Made by a program: the position numbers and the translations under genes
Part shown: positions 63,913 to 64,000 of the stretch, piece after piece
Position numbering within the stretch: the first letter of the stretch is position 1
Layout: each line of letters starts with the position of its first letter
Notes under the pieces: model-generated
Database searches by the model: none
What the model saw: only the letters and a program-made list of their open reading frames with translations
Told to the model about the DNA's origin: nothing
DNA from: Legionella clemsonensis
GTDB taxonomy: Bacteria > Pseudomonadota > Gammaproteobacteria > Legionellales > Legionellaceae
Direction of reading: 5' to 3'
Assembly (NCBI RefSeq): GCF_002240035.1
Contig: NZ_CP016397.1
Span: forward strand, 1,638,501-1,702,500
Length of the DNA: 64,000 nt

Positions 63913-64000
63913 GTTGACTATCCCTCACTTGATAATCTGCAGTGCTATTTCTTTTGCAAACTTTATACCAAAAAGAGATGCCTTTGATTAAACTCGTTGA

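Overview
The window looks like chromosomal DNA of a Legionella species (Gammaproteobacteria, AT-rich). Three things point there. Many proteins look like Dot/Icm effectors: tandem leucine-rich-repeat proteins, a WipA/WipB-like phosphatase, an ankyrin protein, a eukaryotic-type kinase, and several low-complexity proteins with no recognisable bacterial role. A complete Entner-Doudoroff operon sits beside a secreted glucoamylase, as I recall for L. pneumophila. A histidine kinase resembles the Lqs family. This assignment comes from gene content and recollection; no database search was run.

Layout. 1-10 kb is accessory DNA: the end of an ISL3-type insertion sequence inserted into the leader of a lost LRR gene, two tandem LRR genes, a RAYT-type hairpin, a WipA-like phosphatase, a beta-propeller relic, an ABC-F ATPase with a probable attenuator leader, a beta-lactamase relic, and a frameshifted ankyrin gene. 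11-15.5 kb holds a periplasmic trehalase and a three-gene operon (MFS transporter, PhnY-like oxygenase, PhnZ-like HD oxygenase) that fits oxidative breakdown of 2-aminoethylphosphonate or a relative. 15.6-18.9 kb carries two divergent effector-like genes, one with a Tle1/DUF2235-like hydrolase motif. 18.9-30 kb is central metabolism: serine/threonine dehydratase, an esterase-like phytase-fold protein, glucoamylase, and zwf-pgl-edd-glk-eda-transporter with overlapping ends. Glucoamylase would release glucose from starch or glycogen, the transporter import it, and Glk plus the ED enzymes degrade it.

30-41 kb is mixed: radical SAM protein, NagX-like acyltransferase, DUF3775 protein, a frameshifted effector-like gene, a PAS-receiver protein, a haem-oxygenase-like diiron protein, an LqsS/LqsT-like kinase, a 2OG oxygenase, and a TPR/flavoprotein pair. 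41-50 kb has an amino-acid permease, a phosphoribosyltransferase / alpha-beta hydrolase / erythromycin-esterase-like operon, a second hydrolase, a patatin, and a frameshifted FAD monooxygenase. 50-64 kb has a GT-C-like membrane protein, an exonuclease/ATP-dependent ligase pair, four tandem 124-bp repeats, YihY, an RND efflux pair, MltA, the kinase and a polysaccharide deacetylase.

The most promising signals are: (1) an 18-bp palindrome lying exactly 22 nt upstream of a TATAAT box before both the LRR genes and the kinase gene; (2) a leader peptide with nested inverted repeats before the ABC-F gene; (3) the PhnY/PhnZ-like operon, where every metal ligand I recall for PhnZ is at the same residue number; (4) a tandem canonical -1 slippery sequence at the break in the ankyrin gene. 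Four genes are split by frameshifts, so base-call error must be excluded before any of them is read as biology.
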